From NCBI GenBank assembly GCA_002383105.1, contig DFXC01000133.1, forward strand, positions 1-6,827: DNA of 6,827 bases, in the 5' to 3' direction. Below are positions 1 through 5,838 of the stretch, one piece after another (within the stretch, counting starts at the first letter, position 1; every line of letters starts with the position of its first letter). This stretch comes from Hyphomicrobiaceae bacterium UBA4118. Its GTDB lineage: Bacteria; Pseudomonadota; Alphaproteobacteria; Rhizobiales; Methyloligellaceae. The position numbers and the translations under genes are program-made. The notes under the pieces are model-generated. The model saw nothing but the letters and a program-made list of their open reading frames with translations, did not search any database and was not told the DNA's origin.

Positions 1-1494
1 CATGGAACCCACCTCCTCCTCGCGGCTCACTGGGCGGGAGCCTGCATGCGAATCGACTGGAACGCCTCGATGCCGGGCCGCTACGAAGCCGCCTCGTGCG
101 CGCAGAGTGCCGAAGCCACTGCGCCGCCCGCTGCAGCCCGCATCGAGGGTGGTTACGTCGCCCTGTACCGCGACGACGTCCTCCTTCGTCGCATCTGGAT
201 CGGGTACTCGCCGCTCCCCTTGCGCGCAGCGAGCTCGGGGACCCACGTGTACGTCCTGACGGCGCCCGCCGCGGATGGACCTGCGCGGCTGCTCGGGTTC
301 GACGCTCGGACCGGCTTTCGGACCATGAACTATCCGGTTCCTTACTCCGGAAGCTCGTTGGACGTCGCTAGCGGGATCGCGATCTTCTCCACCACCGGCG
401 GCGGCGGGCTCTACGGTCTGCGTCTCAGCGACGGCCAGATCGCGTTCCTGGCAGCGGAGCGCGCCGACACCAATGCCCAGATCGAGGCGCCGGGAATTGC
501 CTACGTGGACAATCTCTACCCCAGCCGCATCCGGCCCGGCACCGCCCACGTGAAGTTCGTCCCCCTCAGCGCTGTCCGGCACGACCTGGCGCGAGTCGGG
601 CACACGCTCCGCGTGCCGAATCGAGTCCGCGCGTTCGCCATGGACGGCCCGCGGGTATCGCTCGTCGTCGCGGGTCCCGAAAAGAGCTGCGACCGCATCC
701 TCCACTGGAACATCCCGTGGCACTACACCGCCTTCATCAGCAAGCCGGGTGAGCGCGCTCCGACGTGTGCCACCGGGCGCACGAGCGACGCCAGGGCAAC
801 GTCATTGGCCCTCGGGGGCCTCGGTTCGGCGTGGGTGCTCCACGGGCCGAACGGCTCGCGGCTTGTCCGCGAGAACAGCGTCGCGTGCGTAGAACGTGTT
901 CTCGCGACGGGGCGCATCCCACTCGTCGCAGCCGACAGGAGCCTGATCGCCTTCGTCCGCCGAACCGGCACGAGGTGGACGATCGGCACCGCCGGATGGC
1001 GCACCGCGCGTCCCATCGCAACCAGCCGATTCCGCCTACGCGCTCTCTCGGTGGACGGCGACCGGATCGCCGCCCTGCGCGGCGACGGGAAGGTGGAGAT
1101 CTGGAGCCGCTGGGGGTCGCTCCTTACGACCATCGCCACCCCAGGCGCGACGTCCATCGCGCTCAACACGGGAAAGGTCACGGTTGTGGGGCGGTCACGG
1201 ACACTCGACGTCTTCGACGCCGACACGGGTCGGCTCGAGCACTCGTGGCGCCTGCCCGAAGGTGCGGCCGGGCCCGTCGACGTCCAGTACGGCGTAGCCG
1301 TGGTCACGCGGGGCACGACGGTTCTCGGGATCCGGCTTGCGACCGGCCGGACGGCGGCGCTTACACACGCGCCAGCCCGCGTGCGCGCGCAGATCGAAGG
1401 GCCTGGGGTGGCGTATCAGTACAACGTCGGCGGCCACGGCTTCGTCGGATTCGTCTCGCTAGCGCGTATCGAGCAGCTGCTCGGCACCCTTTGA
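1..1494 (+). CDS. Partial (5' end outside window) repeat-built, probable beta-propeller protein of unknown function
   Basis: I do not recognise a named family. The reading frame is open from base 1 to the TGA at 1492-1494. The first ATG in it is at 46, which would give 482 residues, but that ATG has only a weak upstream GGGAG and the frame has no stop before it, so the real start is probably left of the window. Counting from the ATG at 46, the protein contains two related segments. AQIEAPGIAYVDN begins at residue 144 and is followed by VKFVPLSAVRHDL; AQIEGPGVAYQYN begins at residue 448 and is followed by VGFVSLARIEQLL at the C-terminus. The spacing is about 304 residues, so the first copy would begin some 160 residues before the ATG. 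Short beta-rich units such as LYGLRLSDGQ, LDVFDADTGR and LGIRLATGR resemble WD40/PQQ-like propeller blades. No catalytic motif is visible. The residue style (Arg/Ala/Val/Thr-rich, many DG and TG turns) resembles hypothetical proteins of high-GC Actinobacteria. The frame is well supported; function is unknown. Confidence 0.65.
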   Translation, partial: HGTHLLLAAHWAGACMRIDWNASMPGRYEAASCAQSAEATAPPAAARIEGGYVALYRDDVLLRRIWIGYSPLPLRAASSGTHVYVLTAPAADGPARLLGFDARTGFRTMNYPVPYSGSSLDVASGIAIFSTTGGGGLYGLRLSDGQIAFLAAERADTNAQIEAPGIAYVDNLYPSRIRPGTAHVKFVPLSAVRHDLARVGHTLRVPNRVRAFAMDGPRVSLVVAGPEKSCDRILHWNIPWHYTAFISKPGERAPTCATGRTSDARATSLALGGLGSAWVLHGPNGSRLVRENSVACVERVLATGRIPLVAADRSLIAFVRRTGTRWTIGTAGWRTARPIATSRFRLRALSVDGDRIAALRGDGKVEIWSRWGSLLTTIATPGATSIALNTGKVTVVGRSRTLDVFDADTGRLEHSWRLPEGAAGPVDVQYGVAVVTRGTTVLGIRLATGRTAALTHAPARVRAQIEGPGVAYQYNVGGHGFVGFVSLARIEQLLGTL

Positions 1495-1532
1495 GGGCCG
1501 AGCTGGACCCCGCCACTACTATCGAGCTGCCC

Positions 1533-1608
1533 GCCCCCATCGACTAGCGGTCCAGGTCGCGGCCCTTTCAAGGCCGTAGCGCGGGTTCGAATCCCGCCGG
1601 GGGCACCA
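1533..1608 (+). tRNA. tRNA-Glu (anticodon TTC)
   Basis: A complete cloverleaf can be folded by eye. The acceptor GCCCCCA (1533-1539) faces CGGGGGC (1598-1604), the discriminator is A1605, and CCA is encoded at 1606-1608. The anticodon stem is CGGCC/GGCCG around loop CTTTCAA, with TTC at 1567-1569 reading GAA/GAG. The T arm is GCGGG-TTCGAAT-CCCGC. The D stem pairs as G-C, A-T, C-G, T-G. The only flaw is an A-C opposition at position 7:66 at the base of the acceptor stem. The GCCCCC acceptor, CTTTCAA loop and discriminator A resemble Gram-positive/actinobacterial tRNA-Glu more than the GC(T)CCC...GGGAGC form with loop CTTTCAC that I recall for Alphaproteobacteria. It is followed after one base by tRNA-Val, so the two are probably on one transcript. 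Confidence 0.9.
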
Positions 1609-1609
1609 A

Positions 1610-1685
1610 GGGCGGTTAGCTCAGCTGGGAGAGCGCCTGGTTTACACCCAGGAGGTCGGCAGTTCGAGACTGTCACCGCCCACCA
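1610..1685 (+). tRNA. tRNA-Val (anticodon TAC)
   Basis: The acceptor GGGCGGT (1610-1616) pairs fully with ACCGCCC (1675-1681). The discriminator is A1682 and CCA is encoded at 1683-1685. The anticodon stem CCTGG/CCAGG encloses loop TTTACAC with TAC at 1643-1645, reading GTA/GTG and related valine codons. The D arm carries the usual TAGCTCAG start, and the T arm is GGCAG-TTCGAGA-CTGTC with one G-T pair. One base separates it from the CCA of tRNA-Glu. As far as I recall, a tRNA-Val/tRNA-Asp pair just upstream of nuoA is a known arrangement in several rhizobial genomes, which would make this gene part of the native context of the nuo operon. Confidence 0.95.
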
Positions 1686-1715
1686 CGCGCAAACCCATGC
1701 CGGACCTATGCCGAA

Positions 1716-1755
1716 GGTGCCTTGCCTTGACTTGGCACCAGCGCTCGCTTAACTC
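1716..1755 (+). promoter_or_regulatory. Possible sigma70-type promoter for tRNA-Asp and perhaps the nuo operon, overlapping a small inverted repeat
   Basis: Between tRNA-Val and tRNA-Asp there is a TTGACT at 1727-1732 (good -35 match). Seventeen bases later comes TAACTC at 1750-1755 (poor -10 match), about 32 bases before the tRNA-Asp 5' end. GGTGCC (1716-1721) and GGCACC (1734-1739) form a 6-bp inverted repeat flanking the -35. It has no T-run after it, so it is not a convincing terminator. Only 30 bases lie between tRNA-Asp and nuoA, so this 101-bp gap is the best place in the window for an operon promoter. The assignment is weak. Confidence 0.3.
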
Positions 1756-1786
1756 ACCCTACATGAGGCCACGCCTCAACGCCCGC

Positions 1787-1863
1787 GGGGGCGTAGCTCA
1801 GTTGGTTAGAGCGTCGGCCTGTCACGCCGAAGGTCGCGGGTTCGAGCCCCGTCGCTCCCGCCA
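1787..1863 (+). tRNA. tRNA-Asp (anticodon GTC)
   Basis: The acceptor GGGGGCG (1787-1793) pairs with CGCTCCC (1853-1859), including one G-T wobble at position 4:69. The discriminator is G1860, as expected for aspartate, and CCA is encoded at 1861-1863. The anticodon stem TCGGC/GCCGA surrounds loop CTGTCAC with GTC at 1821-1823. The T arm is GCGGG-TTCGAGC-CCCGT. The overall form looks alphaproteobacterial. It ends 30 bases before the nuoA start codon, so read-through from the tRNA promoter into nuo is likely unless a promoter lies inside the tRNA gene. Confidence 0.95.
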
Positions 1864-1893
1864 CTCTCGCTACTAAGAGATCGGCGGGTTGCC

Positions 1894-2259
1894 ATGGGCC
1901 AGCTGCTTCAGACCTATCTGCCGCTTGTCATCTTCATCGGCATCGCGTTCGTCATTTGCGGTGCGCTTCTGCTCTCGCCCTTCCTGATCGCCGTGAGAAA
2001 GCCCGATCCCGAGAAGGTCTCGGCCTATGAATGCGGCTTCGACGCCTTCGATGACGCGCGCATGAAATTCGACGTCCGCTTCTACCTGGTGTCACTTTTG
2101 TTCATTATCTTCGATCTCGAGATCGCGTTCCTGTTTCCGTGGGCCGTGGCCTTCAAGGAGATCGGGATCTTCGGTTTCTGGGCGATGATGGTGTTCCTCG
2201 CCATTCTGACCGTCGGCTTCATCTATGAGTGGCGGAAAGGCGCGCTCGAATGGGATTAG
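1894..2259 (+). CDS. nuoA: NADH-quinone oxidoreductase subunit A (complex I membrane subunit)
   Basis: The product is 121 residues, the usual length for NuoA/ND3. This subunit sits in the inner membrane beside the quinone chamber, and its first loop helps couple quinone reduction to proton pumping. Three membrane helices are visible, near residues 8-31, 62-84 and 88-112. The signature [14 protein letters not shown] carries the loop cysteine at Cys47 (counterpart of the ND3 switch-loop cysteine). [12 protein letters not shown] follows, with acidic residues Asp74 and Glu76 inside helix 2. The ATG at 1894 is preceded by a weak AAGAGA at 1875-1880. It is the first gene of the operon, 30 bases after tRNA-Asp, and its 3' end overlaps the start of nuoB by 10 bases. 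Assignment is secure. Confidence 0.97.
   Translation: MGQLLQTYLPLVIFIGIAFVICGALLLSPFLIAVRKPDPEKVSAYECGFDAFDDARMKFDVRFYLVSLLFIIFDLEIAFLFPWAVAFKEIGIFGFWAMMVFLAILTVGFIYEWRKGALEWD
2234..2240 (+). promoter_or_regulatory. Ribosome binding site deciding the nuoB start
   Basis: GGAAAGG lies nine bases before the ATG at 2250, inside the nuoA coding end. It favours that ATG over an in-frame GTG at 2229, which has no such site and would add seven residues not expected for NuoB. Confidence 0.6.
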
Positions 2260-2807
2260 TCCCCGAGGTCTATCTCGACAAGGAAGGACGGGCCGGCGGT
2301 CTGGTCGGTCCGGGCGCGACGAGCTTCGGCCTCTTCTCCGACGAGCTCGCCGACAAGGGCTTCCTGCTCACCACCGCCGACGAGCTGATCAACTGGGCGC
2401 GCACCGGCTCGCTCATGTGGATGACCTTCGGGCTTGCCTGCTGCGCGATCGAGATGATGCAGGCCTCGATGCCGCGTTACGATCTCGAGCGCTTCGGCTT
2501 TGCCCCGCGCGGCAGCCCGCGGCAGTCCGACGTGATGATCGTCGCCGGCACGCTGTGCAACAAGATGGCTCCCGCCTTGCGCAAGGTGTACGACCAGATG
2601 CCCGAGCCCCGTTACGTAATTTCCATGGGATCTTGCGCCAATGGCGGCGGCTACTATCACTATTCCTACTCGGTGGTTCGCGGCTGCGACCGCATCGTGC
2701 CGGTCGACATCTACGTACCGGGCTGTCCGCCCACAGCCGAGGCGCTCGTCTATGGCGTGCTCCTCCTGCAAAAGAAGATCAGGCGGACCGGCACCATCGA
2801 GCGCTGA
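2250..2807 (+). CDS. nuoB: NADH-quinone oxidoreductase subunit B (cluster N2 subunit)
   Basis: With the ATG at 2250 the product is 185 residues, normal for alphaproteobacterial NuoB (PSST). It holds 4Fe-4S cluster N2, the last electron carrier, and forms part of the quinone-binding pocket in the peripheral arm. The four N2 ligands are Cys64 and Cys65 ([10 protein letters not shown]), Cys129 ([10 protein letters not shown]) and Cys159 (VPGCPPT). The conserved core runs from about residue 31 (DELADKGFL) to [10 protein letters not shown] at the C-terminus; residues 1-30 are variable. Cys103 in GTLCNKMAP replaces the Thr of many relatives, but Cys also occurs in proteobacterial homologues and is not an N2 ligand. 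The start overlaps nuoA by 10 bases, suggesting translational coupling. A GTG at 2229 is a less likely alternative start. Confidence 0.97.
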   Translation: MGLVPEVYLDKEGRAGGLVGPGATSFGLFSDELADKGFLLTTADELINWARTGSLMWMTFGLACCAIEMMQASMPRYDLERFGFAPRGSPRQSDVMIVAGTLCNKMAPALRKVYDQMPEPRYVISMGSCANGGGYYHYSYSVVRGCDRIVPVDIYVPGCPPTAEALVYGVLLLQKKIRRTGTIER

Positions 2808-2839
2808 TTGAGTTTTCCTCCGTCCTTCCTGGAGCCTTG

Positions 2840-3466
2840 ATGGACGACGCCCTTAACAAGCTCGCGGCCTATCTCGCCGATCGGCTGGGTGCGAAGCTTA
2901 TCGGCTCGGAGGTCGCGCTCGGCGAGCTCACCATCGAAGTCGGGCGCCAGCATATCTCCGAAATCATCACCTTTCTGCGCGACGATTCTCTCTGCCGCTT
3001 CGGCTGCCTGATCGACATTTGCGGCGCCGATTACCCAGAGCGGGAGGAGCGCTTCGACGTCATCTATCACCTGCTCAGTCCCTGGCTCAACCACCGCATC
3101 CGCGTACGCATCAAGACCGACGAGGCAAGCCCGGTGCCGAGCATCGTGGGCGTCTTCCCCGCCGCCAACTGGTTCGAGCGCGAGGCTTACGACCTCTACG
3201 GCATCCTGTTCGAAGGCCACCCCGATCTGCGCCGCCTCCTCACCGATTATGGCTTCCAGGGCCATCCCCTGCGCAAGGACTTCCCGCTCACGGGCTTCGT
3301 CGAGCTGCGCTACGACGACGAGCTGAAGCGCGTGGTCTACGAGCCGGTGAAGCTGATGCAGGAATATCGGAGCTTCGATTTCCTGAGCCCATGGGAGGGC
3401 ATGGACAGCGCGATCCCCGGCGATGAGAAGGCGGGCGTTGCCCGCGACAAGGACGCCAAGCCATGA
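2840..3466 (+). CDS. nuoC: NADH-quinone oxidoreductase subunit C (30 kDa type)
   Basis: The product is 208 residues, the size of stand-alone NuoC of Alphaproteobacteria. It is a cofactor-free structural subunit of the connecting module that packs against NuoB and NuoD. The family signature is clear: [17 protein letters not shown] around residues 105-121, followed by [14 protein letters not shown] and [10 protein letters not shown]. Earlier CGADYP and [10 protein letters not shown] are also typical. The C-terminal 20 or so residues ([20 protein letters not shown]) are charged and variable, as usual. The ATG at 2840 follows TGGAG at 2830-2834 and leaves 32 bases after nuoB. The stop (TGA 3464-3466) overlaps the next gene's ATG in an ATGA. 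nuoC is not fused to nuoD, unlike in enterobacteria. Confidence 0.96.
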   Translation: MDDALNKLAAYLADRLGAKLIGSEVALGELTIEVGRQHISEIITFLRDDSLCRFGCLIDICGADYPEREERFDVIYHLLSPWLNHRIRVRIKTDEASPVPSIVGVFPAANWFEREAYDLYGILFEGHPDLRRLLTDYGFQGHPLRKDFPLTGFVELRYDDELKRVVYEPVKLMQEYRSFDFLSPWEGMDSAIPGDEKAGVARDKDAKP

Positions 3467-3900
3467 AGCCCTCGCTCAAAGCTGGGCTGACGCACCGCTT
3501 CTCCTATCGTGTGCCGGAGACGAAGACCGTTCCGCACGTCTATGAAGAAGCGCCGCAGCTTCGCGCCATGCCGGAGGTGTTCGCGACGGGCTTCATGGTT
3601 GGGCTAATGGAATGGACCTGCGTGCAGCTGCTCGAGCCGCATCTTGATCAAGGGGAGGGGAGTCTCGGCACCCATATCGACGTTTCCCATAAGGCCGCGA
3701 CGCCGCCCGGCCTGACCGTGACCGTCGAGGCGGAATGCGTCGAGGTGAGGGGACCGCGCGCCCGCTTCAAGCTCACCGCCCATGACGGCGTCGACGAGAT
3801 CGGCTCTGGCACCCATGAGCGCTTCATCGTCGCCTGGGACCGCTTCAACCGGGGCGTCGCCAGCAAGCTCGCCAAGGCTCAAGCCGAGGTGGACGCCTGA
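3463..3900 (+). CDS. FlK-like (fluoroacetyl-CoA thioesterase family) hotdog-fold thioesterase inside the nuo operon
   Basis: The 145-residue product fits a single hotdog domain. It resembles fluoroacetyl-CoA thioesterase FlK of Streptomyces cattleya as I remember it: [15 protein letters not shown] (37-51), GEGSLGT (64-70), [11 protein letters not shown] (78-88) and [14 protein letters not shown] (107-120). The FlK catalytic residues fall at the same numbers: Thr42, Glu50, Gly69, His76 and Arg120. Of the FlK lid residues, Val23 is kept, Leu26 is Val, and Phe36 is Met. The family hydrolyses acyl-CoA thioesters in the cytoplasm. The true substrate here is unknown, and the Phe36 change argues against assuming fluoroacetyl-CoA. 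AAGGA at 3449-3453 serves the ATG. The gene overlaps nuoC by 4 bases and nuoD by 1 base, so it is translated with complex I genes. The fold and family are confident; the role near complex I is open (housekeeping hydrolysis of a short acyl-CoA is one guess). Confidence 0.9.
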   Translation: MKPSLKAGLTHRFSYRVPETKTVPHVYEEAPQLRAMPEVFATGFMVGLMEWTCVQLLEPHLDQGEGSLGTHIDVSHKAATPPGLTVTVEAECVEVRGPRARFKLTAHDGVDEIGSGTHERFIVAWDRFNRGVASKLAKAQAEVDA

Positions 3901-5126
3901 TGGCAGAGACCGAGATCCGCGACGCCGATGCCGATAGCGGCAAGAGGGACGGCGACGACCGCAAGTTCACCATCAATTTCGGGCCGCAGCATCCGGCCGC
4001 CCACGGCGTGCTCCGCCTCGTGCTCGAGCTCGACGGCGAAGTGGTCGAGCGCGTCGACCCGCATATCGGGCTGCTCCACCGCGGCACCGAGAAGCTGATC
4101 GAGTACAAGACCTATCTCCAGGCTCTGCCTTATTTCGACCGGCTCGACTACGTCGCGCCGATGAACCAGGAGCATGGCTTTTCGCTTGCGGTCGAGAAGC
4201 TCTTGGGCGTGACCGTGCCGAAGCGGGCGCAACTCATCCGCGTGCTCTATTCCGAGATCGGGCGCCTTCTCTCCCACCTCCTTAACGTCACGACGCAAGC
4301 CATGGATGTCGGCGCTCTCACCCCGCCGCTGTGGGGCTTCGAGGAGCGCGAGAAGCTCATGGTGTTCTACGAGCGAGCGAGCGGCAGCCGCATGCATGCG
4401 GCCTATATCCGCCCGGGCGGCGTGCATCAGGACCTTCCGCCGGAGCTCGTCGCCGACATCTATGCCTTCTGCGACCCGTTCCTCAAAGTGTGCGACGACA
4501 TCGAAAGTCTCCTCACCGACAATCGCATCTTCAAGCAGCGGAACGTCGACATCGGCGTGGTCAGCCTTGCCGACGCTTGGGCGTATGGCTTCTCCGGCGT
4601 CATGGTGCGCGGCTCCGGCGCCGCCTGGGACTTGCGCAAGTCCCAGCCCTACGAATGCTATGACGAGCTTAAATTCGACATCCCCATCGGCAAGCACGGC
4701 GATTGCTACGACCGCTACCTCTGCCGCATGGAGGAGATGCGCCAGTCGGTGAAGATCATGAAGCAGGCATGCGAACGTCTCGCCACCGAAATTGGACCGG
4801 TCAACGTCGAGAACCACAAGATGGTGCCGCCCAAGCGCGCCGAGATGAAAAGCTCGATGGAAGCGCTCATCCACCACTTCAAGCTCTATACCGAGGGCTA
4901 TCACGTGCCCAAAGGCGAGGTGTATGCCGCGGTCGAGGCGCCCAAAGGCGAGTTCGGCGTCTATCTCGTGGCCGACGGCTCGAACCGGCCTTACCGCTGC
5001 AAGATCAGGGCGCCGAGCTTCGTGCATCTGCAGGCCATGGACTTCCTCTGCCGCGGCCATATGCTCGCCGACGTCTCGGCCGTGCTGGGATCGATCGATA
5101 TCGTGTTTGGAGAGATTGACCGGTGA
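3900..5126 (+). CDS. nuoD: NADH-quinone oxidoreductase subunit D (49 kDa type)
   Basis: The product is 408 residues, close to the roughly 400 of alphaproteobacterial NuoD. Together with NuoB it forms the quinone-reduction chamber in the connecting module. The family start [22 protein letters not shown] is present with His35, and Tyr84 lies in [12 protein letters not shown]. The 49-residue spacing matches the quinone-headgroup His/Tyr pair of Thermus Nqo4 (His38/Tyr87). Other landmarks are [38 protein letters not shown] and the C-terminal [12 protein letters not shown]. The first 20 residues ([16 protein letters not shown]) are an acidic, variable extension. The ATG at 3900 overlaps the thioesterase stop as TGATG, and GAGGTGGA at 3886-3893 is its ribosome binding site. 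It ends 34 bases before nuoE. Confidence 0.97.
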   Translation: MAETEIRDADADSGKRDGDDRKFTINFGPQHPAAHGVLRLVLELDGEVVERVDPHIGLLHRGTEKLIEYKTYLQALPYFDRLDYVAPMNQEHGFSLAVEKLLGVTVPKRAQLIRVLYSEIGRLLSHLLNVTTQAMDVGALTPPLWGFEEREKLMVFYERASGSRMHAAYIRPGGVHQDLPPELVADIYAFCDPFLKVCDDIESLLTDNRIFKQRNVDIGVVSLADAWAYGFSGVMVRGSGAAWDLRKSQPYECYDELKFDIPIGKHGDCYDRYLCRMEEMRQSVKIMKQACERLATEIGPVNVENHKMVPPKRAEMKSSMEALIHHFKLYTEGYHVPKGEVYAAVEAPKGEFGVYLVADGSNRPYRCKIRAPSFVHLQAMDFLCRGHMLADVSAVLGSIDIVFGEIDR

Positions 5127-5160
5127 CGCGCCACACTCAAGGTAATAACAAAGAGCAACA

Positions 5161-5838
5161 ATGAGCGTCCGCCGCCTCGCCACCCAGCAGCCTGAGGGCT
5201 TCGTCTTCACGCCGGAGAATCTTGAATGGGCCAAGGCCCAGATCAAGAAATACCCGGAAGGCAGGCAAGCCTCCGCCGTGCTCCCGATTCTGTGGCGCGC
5301 GCAGGAGCAGATGGGCGGCTGGCTGCCCGAGCCCGCGCTCCGCTATGTCGCCGACATGCTGGGGCTTGCTTATATCCGCGTCTACGAAATCGCGACCTTC
5401 TACACCATGTTCAACCTGGCGCCGGTCGGGCGCTATTACGTGCAGGTGTGCGGCACGACGCCATGCTGGCTGAGAGGCGCCGACGCGATCAAGGCCACCT
5501 GCCGCAAGCTGATCGGCGAGCCTGGCCACGTGACCCAAGACGGGGCGTTCTCCTGGACCGAGGTCGAGTGCCTCGGCGCTTGCGTCAATGCCCCCATGGC
5601 CCAGATCAACAAGGACTATTACGAAGACCTGACGCCTGAGAGTCTGGAACGCATCCTCGGGAATTTGCGGTCTGGGCGGCACGTCACGCCTGGACCTCAG
5701 GATGGGCGGCAGGCCTCGGCGCCCATGGGCGGCCCGATTACGCTCACCGATCCCGAGCTCTACCGCAATGAGGAGCCGCGCGAGGCCGCCGCGCCGAAGG
5801 CGCCGCCTGGCAAGGGTCGAAAGCCGAGGCCGAGTTGA
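5161..5838 (+). CDS. nuoE: NADH-quinone oxidoreductase subunit E (24 kDa, cluster N1a)
   Basis: The product is 225 residues. It belongs to the NADH-input module and carries the 2Fe-2S cluster N1a in a thioredoxin-like domain. The ligands are Cys97 and Cys102 ([11 protein letters not shown]) and Cys137 and Cys141 ([11 protein letters not shown]). The N-terminal helical part contains [21 protein letters not shown] and [12 protein letters not shown]. From about residue 173 a low-complexity tail rich in Pro, Ala, Arg and Lys runs to the end ([17 protein letters not shown]). Tails of this kind occur in alphaproteobacterial NuoE and are absent from the roughly 166-residue E. coli protein. The start ATG has only a weak AAGAG (5151-5155), after a 34-base spacer that is AT-richer than its surroundings. 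The stop overlaps nuoF as TGATG. Confidence 0.96.
   Translation: MSVRRLATQQPEGFVFTPENLEWAKAQIKKYPEGRQASAVLPILWRAQEQMGGWLPEPALRYVADMLGLAYIRVYEIATFYTMFNLAPVGRYYVQVCGTTPCWLRGADAIKATCRKLIGEPGHVTQDGAFSWTEVECLGACVNAPMAQINKDYYEDLTPESLERILGNLRSGRHVTPGPQDGRQASAPMGGPITLTDPELYRNEEPREAAAPKAPPGKGRKPRPS

Noticed and set aside
723..1316. A 197-codon minus-strand frame inside the propeller gene
   Set aside because: The sense frame is longer, open to the window edge and shows internal repeats. The antisense product is Arg/Pro/Ser-rich with no domain.
1470..1483. A 14-base perfect palindrome (CGAGCAGCTGCTCG) near the end of the propeller gene, considered as a terminator or operator
   Set aside because: It lies within coding sequence (Glu-Gln-Leu-Leu), has no T-run after it and is of a length expected by chance in GC-rich DNA.
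1716..1739. GGTGCC/GGCACC inverted repeat as a terminator after tRNA-Val
   Set aside because: Six base pairs with a 12-base loop and no following T-run make a poor terminator. It is kept only as a note to the possible promoter.
2225..2839. An open frame running in phase with nuoC through the whole of nuoB
   Set aside because: The translated part before nuoC is Arg-rich without homology, and nuoB in another frame is fully conserved. The nuoC start at 2840 has its own ribosome site.
5127..5160. The AT-richer nuoD-nuoE spacer as an internal promoter
   Set aside because: Thirty-four bases with no -35/-10 pair visible; it is more simply a spacer with a weak ribosome binding site.
3879..5246. A 455-codon open frame on the minus strand covering all of nuoD
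   Set aside because: It is antisense to an unmistakable nuoD, shows no recognisable domain and has His/Ala/Asp/Glu-heavy composition typical of the reverse frame of a GC-biased gene.
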